A DNA stretch of 64,000 bases from Leptospira barantonii (GTDB taxonomy: Bacteria > Spirochaetota > Leptospiria > Leptospirales > Leptospiraceae). Positions 25,121 through 37,971 of this stretch are shown piece after piece. The DNA is taken from NCBI RefSeq assembly GCF_002811925.1, contig NZ_NPDS01000001.1, forward strand, positions 248,001 through 312,000, written 5' to 3'. Each line of letters starts with the position of its first letter. The stretch's first letter is position 1. The notes under the pieces are model-generated. The model had not been told where the DNA came from, ran no database searches, and worked only from the letters and a program-made list of their open reading frames with translations. A program made the position numbers and the translations under genes.

Positions 25121-25187
25121 AACGAACCTCTATATTTAATTTTACAAAACCTTAAAAAGGGAATCGATCGAGTCAATTCGAAAATTC

Positions 25188-27503
<2,316 letters not shown>

Positions 27504-27504
27504 C

Positions 27505-28590
27505 TTAATTCTTCCCCGCGTTTTCTTCGATTTGTTCCAAACCCAAAACCAGAATTTCGTTCCAGTCGGGGACGTCCGGAGAATTCCAATGTTCCTTTTT
27601 GAACATTAGCTTTTCGTAAAATATCTTCGCGACCGGATTGTCGATCAATGCGGAAGAAGTTTTGAGATCGTTCGTTTTTGTTTCTATTTTTCTGCAAACG
27701 AGCGTCTTTGAAAATCGTTCCAAAATTTCGACGACCGTATGCTCGTCTTCTACGATTCCTCCGACTTTGATTCGAACCGAATCCTTTTCGGAAACGAGGG
27801 CTTGGATTTTGGAAAGATCGGGAACCTCGCCCGTTAGAGTTGCGGAAAGGGAGAATTCTTTGTATTCCCCCGCGGAAGAAAGAATTCTTTTTGCGACGAC
27901 GGGCGCTCCATTTTTACCGAGGCTTACGATGTTCACGGTTCGAGGACCGAATTCTCCGGAGGAAACCACACGCGGCGAACCCGGATACGCTTTTAAAAGC
28001 GAAGCGGATCTTTCGGAACGTTCGGAATGAATATGACCTAACGCGAGATAGTCGAACCTCGCTTCGAGAAACGGTTTCGAATCCAAAATCGAATCGGCCT
28101 CTTCGGGAGAAGGTCCGAGATATTCCACGAGTTTGGTTTCGGTTCCGTGAAGAAGCGCGATCCTGTATTGGACCTTCTTTTCGTTGAATTGAATATTAGA
28201 ATAATCTAAATTCCTGTTAAACGGAAATCCGAAAAATTCCGCGTCGACCCCGCCGATTTCCTCGGTCCAGAGTTTGTAGGATTCTCCCTTTTGCGGATAC
28301 GACATCGGGGAAAGATCCGCCGAAATGGGATACGTTCCTTCGGGAAGTCCGAGCTCTTCGTGGTTTCCGGGTATATAAAGAATTTTGCCCGGAAATTTCT
28401 TGAGAATCGTTTTGACGTCCTCTTTGAGAGCGGCTATGTCGCTGTTGCGATCGAAAAGATCTCCGCAAAACAGAATGTGTGTACATTCTTCCTCGCTTGC
28501 GGCGGAGACGATTTCCTGAAGGACGGAAAGGGAATATTCCTTTTCCTTTTGGCTGAGATGAAGGTCTGCTGTGTGTAAAAATCGGATCAT
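27505..28590 (-). CDS. SbcD/YhaO-like metallophosphoesterase (DNA repair exonuclease)
   Basis: A 361-residue nuclease subunit. The calcineurin-type metal motifs are in order: D-x-H (HTADLHLS), GDLFDRN, GNHE, LLHGTE and LALGHIHSE. The C-terminal third would contact the partner ATPase. It is immediately upstream of the SbcC/YhaN-like gene (1-bp gap), so the two form a two-subunit exonuclease of the SbcCD/Mre11-Rad50 class. Confidence 0.9.
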   Translation of the reverse strand: MIRFLHTADLHLSQKEKEYSLSVLQEIVSAASEEECTHILFCGDLFDRNSDIAALKEDVKTILKKFPGKILYIPGNHEELGLPEGTYPISADLSPMSYPQKGESYKLWTEEIGGVDAEFFGFPFNRNLDYSNIQFNEKKVQYRIALLHGTETKLVEYLGPSPEEADSILDSKPFLEARFDYLALGHIHSERSERSASLLKAYPGSPRVVSSGEFGPRTVNIVSLGKNGAPVVAKRILSSAGEYKEFSLSATLTGEVPDLSKIQALVSEKDSVRIKVGGIVEDEHTVVEILERFSKTLVCRKIETKTNDLKTSSALIDNPVAKIFYEKLMFKKEHWNSPDVPDWNEILVLGLEQIEENAGKN

Positions 28591-28695
28591 GATCTGCTTC
28601 CTGCCGTCAAAGTTTATCCATGTCCCCGGACAAAATTCTCCGGTATGTTCTCAACTTCGAAAAAAAATTCGGAACGATTCGTATTAAAACGAAGT

Positions 28696-29391
28696 TTAAT
28701 TCTGATCCAGAAATCCGATCAGATGTTGTTCCACGTAATGAATGACTTTTTGAATCCGATCGGACGCGTTCCATTTTTCGGAAATCATACGAGGCGCACC
28801 CCATAAAAAGATGGCTTCGATAAATACCTTTCGAGGATCGGGGAAGAAGGATTCGATCTTCACTTCGATTCCGTGATCTTCCGGGTCTTGGGGATTGAGA
28901 GGAGGAAGAACAAATCGAAGTCCTCCGCCTAAGATCGGTCTTCCGAGTTGTTGCAGACTGTCCCGGCTTTGTTTCAGTCGTTTTTCCCAAATCTCGCCAA
29001 ACGCGTGTTCGGTGGAAGAATCGGTCAAGAGCCGAACGGTGAGATCGCTTTTCACAACATTCTTCCCTTGAATCTGCCAGACCTTGTCGAACGCTTCGAG
29101 AACCCGTTCAAAATCCTCTTCGATGGATTCCAAGGTTCCGTCCGGATTTTCGGAAATGATTAAGAGTTGTGTAATATTCTGTCCGGCGTTGATGACCTGA
29201 ATCGTCAGAACCGATTGTGAAAGTTGTCTTGTAAGTACGTTTTGATTGGGTCCGTAACTGGTTCCCGTGATTTCGATTCCCAGTTCTTCCAGCTTGGATT
29301 GGAATTGAAGAATCTCCGATTTCGATCGAACCACGATCGGTAAGAATAAATCGCTGAGTCCGACGTGGATGATGTTTCGGTTTCGGTTCAT
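28696..29391 (-). CDS. Conserved-looking cytosolic protein of unknown function
   Basis: A 231-residue protein without signal peptide, membrane helix or recognised domain. The sequence alternates strands and amphipathic helices and ends in an aromatic, charged block. It sits between the SBBP lipoprotein and the phosphoesterase genes on the same strand, with 84 bp and 105 bp gaps, so linkage to the nuclease pair is possible but not shown. Confidence 0.65.
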   Translation of the reverse strand: MNRNRNIIHVGLSDLFLPIVVRSKSEILQFQSKLEELGIEITGTSYGPNQNVLTRQLSQSVLTIQVINAGQNITQLLIISENPDGTLESIEEDFERVLEAFDKVWQIQGKNVVKSDLTVRLLTDSSTEHAFGEIWEKRLKQSRDSLQQLGRPILGGGLRFVLPPLNPQDPEDHGIEVKIESFFPDPRKVFIEAIFLWGAPRMISEKWNASDRIQKVIHYVEQHLIGFLDQN

Positions 29392-29475
29392 GATGGTCTT
29401 GAGTCCTTTGTCTCAAACCGATCTTTTTTGAACAGAAAAGAAATCCGAAGAAAAACGCGAATGCGAACGTTCGGA

Positions 29476-30864
29476 TTATCGATATTGAACGAGAAACGAA
29501 TCCTGAAGTCCCGTAAGTGGGACGCCGTTGAAATCCGCGTTCGTAGTTCCGGTTCCGTACATCGTTCCTTCCCGATCGATTGCAAGTCCGGTTCCTTGAA
29601 TCGCTTTACCGGAGGCTCCGGTCTGTCGAAGCCATTGTCTTTCCCCTTGTCTATTGTATTTGAGGAAGAATACGTCCGCAGTTCCGACCGAAGCGGAATT
29701 GTTGGTCGTCAGGTTTGTGTTCGTAGTTCCGGTTACGAAAATGTTTCCCGCAATATCCGTAACCATGTTAGAGGGAGAAGTTTGTCCGGACGGGTATCCG
29801 TCTCCGTCTTGTCGAACCCAAAGCCTGGTTCCGTTGGAATTGTATTTTAAGATCGTACTCGGATAAGCGGTTCCGCTCGAGCCTGAGCCGAAGGATGCGT
29901 TACTTGCCGCGGTTACATAGATGTCTCCGAAAGGATCCAATAGGATCTGACCGGATAAAATTTCTCTCCCTACTTCCGCTTCGTAGAGTAAGAAGTGCCT
30001 GGTTCCATCCGGATCGTATCGCATGACAAACGTATCGTTTCCACCGACGCCGGGAGTCGTATCGTTTCGAAAATCGGCTCCTCCCCAACCGGAGACTAAA
30101 ACCGTTCCTGAAACCTGATCCCAGACGCAACCTCCCGAAACGATATTGGCGCCCGAAATCGAATACTGTTTCACCCAACTTTGGTTTCCATTGACGTCAA
30201 AACGAAGAACGAACCCGTTGCCTCCGGTGGCAACCGGTCCTCCGAAAGGCCCGTTCGAATCTCCCACAATGTAAGAATTTCCAATCTCGTCCAAGCAGAT
30301 CGCAGACGGATTTACGAAATAACCACCACCCGTCGGTCCGGCTTGTTTGGCCCAAGCTACGGTTCCGTCCAGAGCGAACTTTACGACGAACATATCCTGT
30401 CCGCTGGACATAGGACCGGTAAAAGCCGCGCTCGTATAACCGAGAACGTACGTGTTCCCGATCGTATCCGACGCCGCTTTGATTACGGTAAGAGACGCGC
30501 CTGATGCGCCCACTTGTTTAGCCCAGACTTGATTTTTTTGAGGATCGTATTTCGCAATGAACAAATCTTGAGTTCCGAACATCGTTCCGTTGAACAACGC
30601 GGTGTTCGTATCGCCAAAAACCACCGGATTTAAAAACGGATCCAGAACCACACCCTTTGCGTTTACGTTGGCGCTGGACTTTCCGACTAACAAGGTCCAT
30701 TCTAAACTTCCGCTGTTTTCCCGAAAGATGGGCGGATGAATTCTCGAAAGAAATTGAGCGATCCAATACTCGTCCGTTCCGGGATTGGCCGGGTTCATGT
30801 GATTTGCCGGATTACACGCGGATAAAAAGATCAAAAGAATAGAGATCGCAAGAAAAGATTTCAT
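29476..30864 (-). CDS. SBBP-repeat beta-propeller lipoprotein
   Basis: About 462 residues from the ATG at 30864. The leader ends in the lipobox FLSAC. The mature protein consists of about seven SBBP-type repeats, recurrent blocks such as GNTYVLGYTS, GNSYIVGDSNG and GNIFVTGTTN alternating with aspartate-rich turns and WAKQ.GA.G segments. This predicts a beta-propeller on the cell surface or in the periplasm. A longer frame to 30918 exists but would place 18 residues before the signal sequence. Confidence 0.85.
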   Translation of the reverse strand: MKSFLAISILLIFLSACNPANHMNPANPGTDEYWIAQFLSRIHPPIFRENSGSLEWTLLVGKSSANVNAKGVVLDPFLNPVVFGDTNTALFNGTMFGTQDLFIAKYDPQKNQVWAKQVGASGASLTVIKAASDTIGNTYVLGYTSAAFTGPMSSGQDMFVVKFALDGTVAWAKQAGPTGGGYFVNPSAICLDEIGNSYIVGDSNGPFGGPVATGGNGFVLRFDVNGNQSWVKQYSISGANIVSGGCVWDQVSGTVLVSGWGGADFRNDTTPGVGGNDTFVMRYDPDGTRHFLLYEAEVGREILSGQILLDPFGDIYVTAASNASFGSGSSGTAYPSTILKYNSNGTRLWVRQDGDGYPSGQTSPSNMVTDIAGNIFVTGTTNTNLTTNNSASVGTADVFFLKYNRQGERQWLRQTGASGKAIQGTGLAIDREGTMYGTGTTNADFNGVPLTGLQDSFLVQYR

Positions 30865-31128
30865 TTTATACCCGACAAAAAATTCGAATTTGACCGCTTT
30901 TGAAAACCCGAACATCACCCGTTAGTTTATAAACGATATCCGTTACTCGTAGCATAAGTTCCGTTATTTGGAAAGAAATTAACACGTCATAGGGGAATCT
31001 ATCCTATGTATTCTTTGCTTGAAAATCGAAATCCAAGACAACTCGTTACTTCTATTTCGTAAAGAAGTCGACTTCTCAAGGTGGGCCGTGGTATCCGTAC
31101 TGAACCCCTAAAAAGAGTTTTTCCTCAG

Positions 31129-32135
<1,007 letters not shown>

Positions 32136-32142
<7 letters not shown>

Positions 32143-32513
32143 ATTCTTCCGAAAATTTTATCTACAACATCGCGTCCAAAAAAGACTACGAAGAGGCGCT
32201 GAAGAACGGATTCTATATTACGGATTCATTAAGTTCCGAAGGATTTATTCACAGTTCCAAAAAGAATCAAGTCGAAGATACGGCGAATCGGATTTTTCCG
32301 GGAAGAAAGGATTTGGTTCTTTTGTTCGTGAATACGGATCGATTGAAATCTCCGTTGAAGTTCGAGGCTTCGGGTTCCTCCAAGTTTTCCAAAGAGGATG
32401 GGAAGAATATTTTTCCTCATATTTACGGACCCTTGAACGTGGACGCGATCGAAAAGGTTTTGGAAATTTCTCCGAACGAAAACGGGAAATTTCGATTTTC
32501 ATTTTTGGATTGA
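32136..32513 (+). CDS. DUF952 domain-containing protein
   Basis: About 125 residues forming one DUF952 domain: [18 protein letters not shown], the EGFIHSS block, [12 protein letters not shown] and FPHIYGPLN. The family is related to poly(ADP-ribose)-polymerase-like folds, but the biochemical role is unknown. The ATG lies inside the end of the DUF2804 gene, so translation is probably coupled. A TTG start at 32112 would extend it further and is less likely. Confidence 0.88.
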
Positions 32514-32559
32514 ATCGGGCGAAGATCCAAGATCCCATTTTTAAGGAGCGTGACGGAAG

Positions 32560-33135
32560 ATGAAAAAAGAAATCATACGTTGTGCTTGGGCGACGGACGA
32601 TCCGCATTACATTCAATATCACGACAAAGAATGGGGAACTCCCGTTCACGACGATCGCACTCTATTCGAATTTTTGATTTTGGAAGGAGCACAGGCCGGA
32701 CTTTCCTGGATCACCATCCTTAAAAAGCGCGACGGCTATCGAAAAGCATTCGATAACTTCGACGTCGACAAGGTCGCTTCCTACAAAGAAAAGAAAATCC
32801 AGTCTCTTTTAAAGGACGAAGGAATCGTTCGAAACGAATTGAAGATCCGATCCGCGGTTAAAAACGCACAAGAATTTTTGAATATTCAAAAAGAATACGG
32901 TTCATTCGACAATTACATCTGGGGTTTTACGAATCATAAAATCGTCTACAACATTTGGAAAACGAAACGGGAAGTTCCGAGTAGCACTTCCGAATCGGAC
33001 GAGATGAGCAAGGCCCTCAAAAAGAAAGGTTTTAAATTCGTGGGTTCCACGATTTGTTACGCGTTTATGCAGGCGACCGGAATGGTCATGGATCATACGA
33101 CGGATTGTTTTCGTTTTGTGAAAAAGCCGAAGTAG
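32560..33135 (+). CDS. tag: DNA-3-methyladenine glycosylase I
   Basis: A 191-residue Tag enzyme, which removes 3-methyladenine from alkylated DNA. It begins with RCAWATDDPHYIQYHDKEWG, contains EGAQAGLSWITILKKR with the substrate-pocket residues, and ends with MVMDHTTDCFR. The Cys near residue 8 and the C-terminal His/Cys fit the Tag zinc site. The ATG follows AAGGAG at 32543. It lies 46 bp after the DUF952 gene. Confidence 0.95.
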   Translation: MKKEIIRCAWATDDPHYIQYHDKEWGTPVHDDRTLFEFLILEGAQAGLSWITILKKRDGYRKAFDNFDVDKVASYKEKKIQSLLKDEGIVRNELKIRSAVKNAQEFLNIQKEYGSFDNYIWGFTNHKIVYNIWKTKREVPSSTSESDEMSKALKKKGFKFVGSTICYAFMQATGMVMDHTTDCFRFVKKPK

Positions 33136-33140
33136 GAATG

Positions 33141-33300
33141 CTGTCGTACTTCCGACGGAATTTTCGTAAAATGCGGCCCCACCCGCGTTTAGGGTGGTGG
33201 TGGAGTGGCGGTGGGCAAACTCCGGCGAGTTTTTCACTAACAGAAAATTCAGTTTCTGTAAAGTAAAATTCTCCCGCCGTCGTTCTGTCGTACCTCCGAC
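33141..33300. repeat. Intergenic block bounded by 16-bp direct repeats
   Basis: CTGTCGTACTTCCGAC (33141-33156) and CTGTCGTACCTCCGAC (33285-33300) flank 128 bp and differ at one base. Inside are a hairpin CCACCC...GGGTGG (33179-33197) and a second one CAGAAA...TTTCTG (33241-33258). The block fills the gap between the convergent tag and secreted-protein genes. It looks like a small non-coding repeat unit or remnant of a mobile element; copies elsewhere in the genome cannot be checked here. Confidence 0.55.
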
Positions 33301-33338
33301 ATGGATGCGACCCATAGGGAGCATTCCGCTGAGTTGAT

Positions 33339-34682
33339 CTATGGGAAATTTTTTCGAATTGCTTCCTTTGAAACGTTTCCGTCCCAGTCCGTTTGAATCA
33401 AAAGCGCATCGATATACGATGCCGGTTTTTTCTTCGTATAAGAGAGAATGACGTAGCCTTTATCGTTTTTTAGAATTTTGTTCGCCATATACAATCGTTG
33501 AGAATGTTTTTTCTCGGAGATTTTTTTACCGGAAGAATCGAACTTGATCAAGGTCATCGGACCTTCTCCGCCCGCTAACACTCCCAAAAATCCCTGGTCG
33601 GGCGATTCGATGATCAGACTAAGAAAGTTGAATCCGCCTAAGCGTTGTTTGGTTTCCCAGATCGTTTCCCCTTTGGGCGAAAGTTTTAAAAGCCACACCG
33701 CGTCTTTTCCTGCGCCGGCAATTCCACCCGACAAAAGCAGATTCCCGTTCGAAAGTTTGAGAAGGGAGATTGCCAGATCCTCCGCTCCGGGAGTTGCAAA
33801 GGTTTTTTTCCAGAGTTGTTTTCCGTCGGAATCGTATCGATGAACCACCACGTCTCTCTGCGATTCTCGACCGGACACGTTATCCGTGCTTACTGCAAAA
33901 ACGATTCCTTCTTCGTAACCGACGCTTGCATTCGGAGCAAACGAAAGATCGGGAATGTGTTTCGCGTTCTTTACCGCTCCGTCCTTTCCGAAAAGAACGT
34001 ATAAGAAACTCGTTTTGATCGCGTTCACGATCGTAGTAGTGTTTCCGTTCTTTTCTTCGGTTTCAACCCTATGAGAAACGGAAACAAGACCGCGAAACTT
34101 CTCGTTCGAAAGTTCCTGAAACGAATACAAGTGCGGGTCTTCCTCTCCGCAAAATCCGTCGCAGATTTCCTTTGCGAGAATGATTCGATCGCTCGTAAGT
34201 TCTCCCCGATCGTCGTATTTGGAAAAGATGAGTTTGCGGTTGTTGGTTGCGCTTCCGATCGTTCCCGCGGTTACAAAACCTCCGTCTTGGGTCGAAACAA
34301 GATTTTGAATACTTTCGAAATTATGAATTCCGATCGTATATCCTTCCATATCCACCGGTTTGCTCGTGAAAAGATATTTCCACCAGACGGGATTTCCGTT
34401 CCCGTCGATCTTGGCCGACCACGCGGTGCTATAAATTTTCTTTTCGATCTTAGCGTTGGAATCTTGTCTGCTACAATCGTTTGCGGAACCGGTCACCACA
34501 AAACTCCCGTCTTTCAATTGTGTTAAACCGGAAGGAAGTTCCTCTGGACATTCATTCGGTTTCATTCCGTTGTATTGTTCTCCGCCGAAAACGGTCTGCC
34601 AAAGCGAAGTAGTTTGGGGGAAGACGGAAGCGCTTCCCATTAAAAGAACGAAAGTGAGAATGATAAGTTTAAGCGGTTTCAT
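33339..34682 (-). CDS. Secreted beta-propeller-like protein
   Basis: A 447-residue protein with a signal peptide (about 1-22). The mature part has repeated blocks of the type [26 protein letters not shown] and [14 protein letters not shown] with aspartate/glycine turns, resembling the repeats in the SBBP lipoprotein at 29476 but without a lipobox. A periplasmic or secreted propeller is likely. Two cysteine pairs ([22 protein letters not shown]) are visible. Function unknown. Confidence 0.78.
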   Translation of the reverse strand: MKPLKLIILTFVLLMGSASVFPQTTSLWQTVFGGEQYNGMKPNECPEELPSGLTQLKDGSFVVTGSANDCSRQDSNAKIEKKIYSTAWSAKIDGNGNPVWWKYLFTSKPVDMEGYTIGIHNFESIQNLVSTQDGGFVTAGTIGSATNNRKLIFSKYDDRGELTSDRIILAKEICDGFCGEEDPHLYSFQELSNEKFRGLVSVSHRVETEEKNGNTTTIVNAIKTSFLYVLFGKDGAVKNAKHIPDLSFAPNASVGYEEGIVFAVSTDNVSGRESQRDVVVHRYDSDGKQLWKKTFATPGAEDLAISLLKLSNGNLLLSGGIAGAGKDAVWLLKLSPKGETIWETKQRLGGFNFLSLIIESPDQGFLGVLAGGEGPMTLIKFDSSGKKISEKKHSQRLYMANKILKNDKGYVILSYTKKKPASYIDALLIQTDWDGNVSKEAIRKNFP

Positions 34683-34885
34683 GATGGAATTCCTCGTGGG
34701 ACCGGAAGTTTCATCATGAAGCGCCTTCTTGTAAAGAAATTATTTTATTTTCAGTTATAGTAAGTTTTCGAATTATAATCGAAATGACTTGAATTGGAAT
34801 TCGCTCTTTACAAAAGGAGAGAGTCGTTCCGTTTGAGAATAGAAATCTTACAGAATCAAAAATTCATGATATAGGTGAAATCGAA

Positions 34886-36196
34886 ATGAAACCCGCCGAA
34901 GACATTCTCGGTCAAAAAGAAAAAAGAGCCTTTCGAATCGGATATATCTTAAGAGCGATTTTGGCTCTTTCTTTCATTCCGCCCAGTCTATCCATTTCTC
35001 AAAGCGGCACCGAACGGCTTTGGATTTTGGTTTTATATGTAGGAACGATCGCCGTTTCCTGCACGATGCTTTGGTTTCTTTCCAAGGAACGTTTTTGTTT
35101 AAAAGACGACAACCGTATCGCCGGATGGCTCGGAGTTCTTTTGGATGTTCTGATTCTTTCCATTCTTCCCTGGACATGGTACGATTCTGTGGGAGGAGAT
35201 TCCATACCGAGAACGTATTTGATGAAGACCGCATTCATACCGATGACCGCCGTTTTTATTCTCGTGAACGGTCTTTCCCTAAAGCCCGTCTATCCTGTGT
35301 TAGTCGCCGTAGCGGCGTTTTCGATTTCATTGTATATCTTTCAATATGTCAGCGAAGATCCGAGAAGCGTATGGACCGAAAGTTTATCCGAGACGTTCTT
35401 AACGGCCAAAGCAAGTCCTCAGTATTACTTTACGATCGTTGCGCTTTTGATTCTTTACGGAGGAGTCACTTCGTTCATCGCTTTTACGGCGCGTTCTTTG
35501 CTTAAGGAATCCGTGCGTTCGGAACGTAGGAGTTCTCAGCTGGGAAGATATTTTTCACCGGGAGTGATCCAAAGAATCACCGCGGAAGATAATCTTTTTT
35601 CTCCGGGAGGAAGATTGCAGAAAATCGCGGTATTGTTTTGCGACATCCGAGATTTCACTTCCATCTCCGAAAAACTTTCTCCTCAAGAAGTGATCTCGCT
35701 TCTCAGCGAATATCATCGCGAAATGGTTCGGGTCGTTTTTGAAAACGGAGGTTCCGTGGACAAGTTCATCGGGGACGGAATTTTGGTGACGTTCGGAATT
35801 CCGGAATCCACGGACGCGGATTGTAGAAACGCGGTGGCCGCCGGAATCGAAATGAAAAAAGCATTAAAAAAATTGAATAAGCTTAGGATTCAAAAAGGGG
35901 AAGCTCCTTTAAAACAGGGAATCGGAATTCATTTCGGAGACGCCGTTTGCGGAAACATAGGCACGGAAGAACGTTTGGAATTCACCGTGATCGGAGACGC
36001 GGTCAACGCCGCTTCCAGAATCGAATCCGCTTGCAAAGAATTGAATTCCGAATTTCTAATCTCCGAAGAAGTTTTAAAACATACCGAACTCGTAAACGGA
36101 TTTAAAACGGTTTCGAAGGGAGAAGTAAAGGTGAAAGGGAAGGAAAAACTTTTGAGTTTATTCGAAGTGATTCCGAACGATAACGAGGCGGGTTAA
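34886..36196 (+). CDS. Membrane class III adenylate cyclase
   Basis: A 436-residue protein with about six membrane helices (about 20-215) and a C-terminal class III cyclase domain (about 245-425). All key residues are present: metal-binding Asp in LFCDIRDFTS and in FIGDGILVTFG, the adenine-selecting Lys of VDKF, the Asp in VIGDAVN, and the transition-state Asn and Arg in NAASRIE. This indicates active cAMP synthesis. It contrasts with the two degenerate cyclase-like proteins at 42425-46765. The divergent neighbour is the secreted propeller protein. Confidence 0.92.
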   Translation: MKPAEDILGQKEKRAFRIGYILRAILALSFIPPSLSISQSGTERLWILVLYVGTIAVSCTMLWFLSKERFCLKDDNRIAGWLGVLLDVLILSILPWTWYDSVGGDSIPRTYLMKTAFIPMTAVFILVNGLSLKPVYPVLVAVAAFSISLYIFQYVSEDPRSVWTESLSETFLTAKASPQYYFTIVALLILYGGVTSFIAFTARSLLKESVRSERRSSQLGRYFSPGVIQRITAEDNLFSPGGRLQKIAVLFCDIRDFTSISEKLSPQEVISLLSEYHREMVRVVFENGGSVDKFIGDGILVTFGIPESTDADCRNAVAAGIEMKKALKKLNKLRIQKGEAPLKQGIGIHFGDAVCGNIGTEERLEFTVIGDAVNAASRIESACKELNSEFLISEEVLKHTELVNGFKTVSKGEVKVKGKEKLLSLFEVIPNDNEAG

Positions 36197-36250
36197 GACG
36201 TTAGACGCATCCGTCGAAGACGCTAAGATTTACGACGGATGCCGAGACGA

Positions 36251-36796
36251 TTATCTTCCGTATTTTGCGAGAAGAGTCGCTTCGCCGATTTTAAGCGAGT
36301 TGATGTAAAAACCGATCAAAGCTCCGGAAGAATTCTGATCCGCAGGAATCTTATCCTTCAAAGCGTAAACTGTAAAGTAGTAACGATGCGGTTTATGACC
36401 TTGTGGTGGACAAGGACCGCCGTAACCGGCCGCGCCGAAATCGGTTCTACTTTGAATCGCTTCCTTAGGAAGAAGATTCTTTTCCAAGTTGCCGGCGTTT
36501 GCCGGAAGTGAAGTGGTCGTTGCCGGAAGATTAAAAACCACCCAATGCCACCATCCGCTTCCGGTGGGAGCATCCGGATCATAGACGGTCAACGCGATAC
36601 TTTTCGTATCTTTGGGAAGCCCGGTCCAAGACAAGGACGGAGAAATATTTCCACCGGAACAACCGAATCCGTTAAACACTTGTTCGTTGGCGATCGACTT
36701 TCCCGCGGTAAGTTCGGGGCTTTTCAATTGAAACGGTTCCGCTTGAAGCAAGGTCGCGCTGAGAAACAACACGATTGCAAGTCCTTTGATTTTCAT
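36251..36796 (-). CDS. Periplasmic YbhB/YbcL-type PEBP protein
   Basis: A 181-residue phosphatidylethanolamine-binding-like protein with a signal peptide (1-19). The ligand-site motifs are [26 protein letters not shown] and [10 protein letters not shown]. The bacterial members are often called Raf-kinase-inhibitor-like, but their role is unclear. Single gene, convergent with the adenylate cyclase. Confidence 0.92.
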   Translation of the reverse strand: MKIKGLAIVLFLSATLLQAEPFQLKSPELTAGKSIANEQVFNGFGCSGGNISPSLSWTGLPKDTKSIALTVYDPDAPTGSGWWHWVVFNLPATTTSLPANAGNLEKNLLPKEAIQSRTDFGAAGYGGPCPPQGHKPHRYYFTVYALKDKIPADQNSSGALIGFYINSLKIGEATLLAKYGR

Positions 36797-36957
36797 AAAA
36801 CGAAGTACTCCTATCTAAACTTAGAGTTTATAATTCAACAGCAACTTAGACGAATTGCAAGATTAGTTTTGAGGATTTCGCAAAAAATAAGAATGAACGG
36901 TAAAAATCCGAGCGGATTCAAAGAGGAAATTGAGGATTTTTGAATATAAAACGAAAG

Positions 36958-36985
36958 GAGCCCGGATGGGCTCGCTTTTCGTAAG
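36958..36985 (-). terminator. Rho-independent terminator of the NmrA-like gene
   Basis: GAGCCC and GGGCTC form a 6-bp GC-rich stem with a 4-base loop. On the minus strand the hairpin is followed by CTTTCGTTTTATA. It lies just after the stop of the NmrA-like gene at 36996. Confidence 0.6.
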
Positions 36986-36995
36986 TGAAGAATGA

Positions 36996-37847
36996 TTAGT
37001 TTAACCAGACTTTGCGGTTGTCGCTCGCATACTGATCGAAACTGATCGGATCTTTTCCGGTGATTTGTTTTACCGTATCCGAAATCGGAGCGCTATGCCC
37101 TTCTTTCAAGTTTCCCGCGATATACACGAGAACGTTTGCGTAGTCTTCGGGAACACCCGCGCCCACTAAACCTTTTTTAAAATCTTCGGGAGTGATGTCC
37201 GCGAATGCGATGGAAAGTCCCGTCGCCTTGGATAATTTTTGAGCGACCTCGTCGTGTGTGATGGATTCTTTTCCGGTTAGAGTGAATTCTTTTCCGTTTT
37301 GAGAATCATCCAAAAGCAAAGTTGTCGCACTTGCCGCGATATCTCTCGCGTCTATAAAGCTCGTCTTTGCATTGCCCGCAGGGAAGTAGATTTTTTTGTC
37401 CTTTAAGATTCCCGAAATCCAAAAGGTTTGAAAGTTCTGCATAAACCAGTTCGGGCGAATGATATTGTAAGCCAGCCCGGAGTTTTCAACGGCTCTTTCG
37501 AGTTTTCTAAAGGGAAGATCTTCGGGAGAATGTTCCACTCCGATCGCCGTCATGAGTACAATTTTTTGTAATTTTTTAGACTTTGCCTTTTCGATCCAAG
37601 GATTAAGAATGTTGTACTGATCCGTATAACCCGGTGGGGAAAGAAAAAAGGCTCTGTCCACTTGATCCAATGCTTCCAATCCTACGTTTGGTTGGGACGC
37701 GTCCGCTTTTACCCAGTGAAGGTTGGGCGCTTTTTTACCTGATTCCGGTTTACGAGAAGCCGCGTAGACCTCGTGGCCTTTTGCCAATAAATTATCTACA
37801 ACGAACCCAGAAACCAAACCGGAAGCCGCATAAACGAAAATTTTCAT
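36996..37847 (-). CDS. NmrA-like NAD(P)-binding protein (atypical SDR)
   Basis: A 283-residue protein. The nucleotide-binding turn is modified at the start: YAASGLVSGFVVDNLLAKG in place of GATG..G. The body (DQVDRAFFLSPPG, IVLMTAIGVEHSP, YNIIRPNWFMQNF) is typical of NmrA/QOR2-type redox-sensing or quinone-reductase-like proteins. It is divergent from an AraC-type regulator, a common arrangement for a regulated target gene. Enzymatic activity is uncertain. Confidence 0.87.
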   Translation of the reverse strand: MKIFVYAASGLVSGFVVDNLLAKGHEVYAASRKPESGKKAPNLHWVKADASQPNVGLEALDQVDRAFFLSPPGYTDQYNILNPWIEKAKSKKLQKIVLMTAIGVEHSPEDLPFRKLERAVENSGLAYNIIRPNWFMQNFQTFWISGILKDKKIYFPAGNAKTSFIDARDIAASATTLLLDDSQNGKEFTLTGKESITHDEVAQKLSKATGLSIAFADITPEDFKKGLVGAGVPEDYANVLVYIAGNLKEGHSAPISDTVKQITGKDPISFDQYASDNRKVWLN

Positions 37848-37895
37848 AATTGATTCTCCTATAAAATAGAGTAACCCGGAACATAAAATCTGGCT

Positions 37896-37926
37896 ATGTC
37901 CAATGATCTAAAAAGCATATCCAATC
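37896..37926. promoter_or_regulatory. Candidate AraC operator: two direct repeats 21 bp apart
   Basis: ATGTCCAATG (37896-37905) and ATATCCAATC (37917-37926) are direct repeats starting 21 bp apart, two helical turns. This is the usual geometry for AraC-family half-sites. They lie between the divergent NmrA-like and AraC-type genes. An inverted copy of the core occurs as GGATATG at 37947-37953, and an outer inverted repeat pairs GTAACCC (37871) with GGGTTAC (37956). Confidence 0.5.
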
Positions 37927-37971
37927 GTATAAATTGCTCGACTTCTGGATATGTTGGGTTACAATGAAAGA

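Noticed and set aside
31081..31128. GTG start extending the DUF2804 gene by 16 codons
   Set aside because: The added residues are basic and lie outside the family's conserved start; ATG at 31129 fits better.
33141..33300. CRISPR or tRNA in the tag-downstream spacer
   Set aside because: Only two direct repeats with one spacer-like interval and no cloverleaf; it fits a small repeat unit instead.
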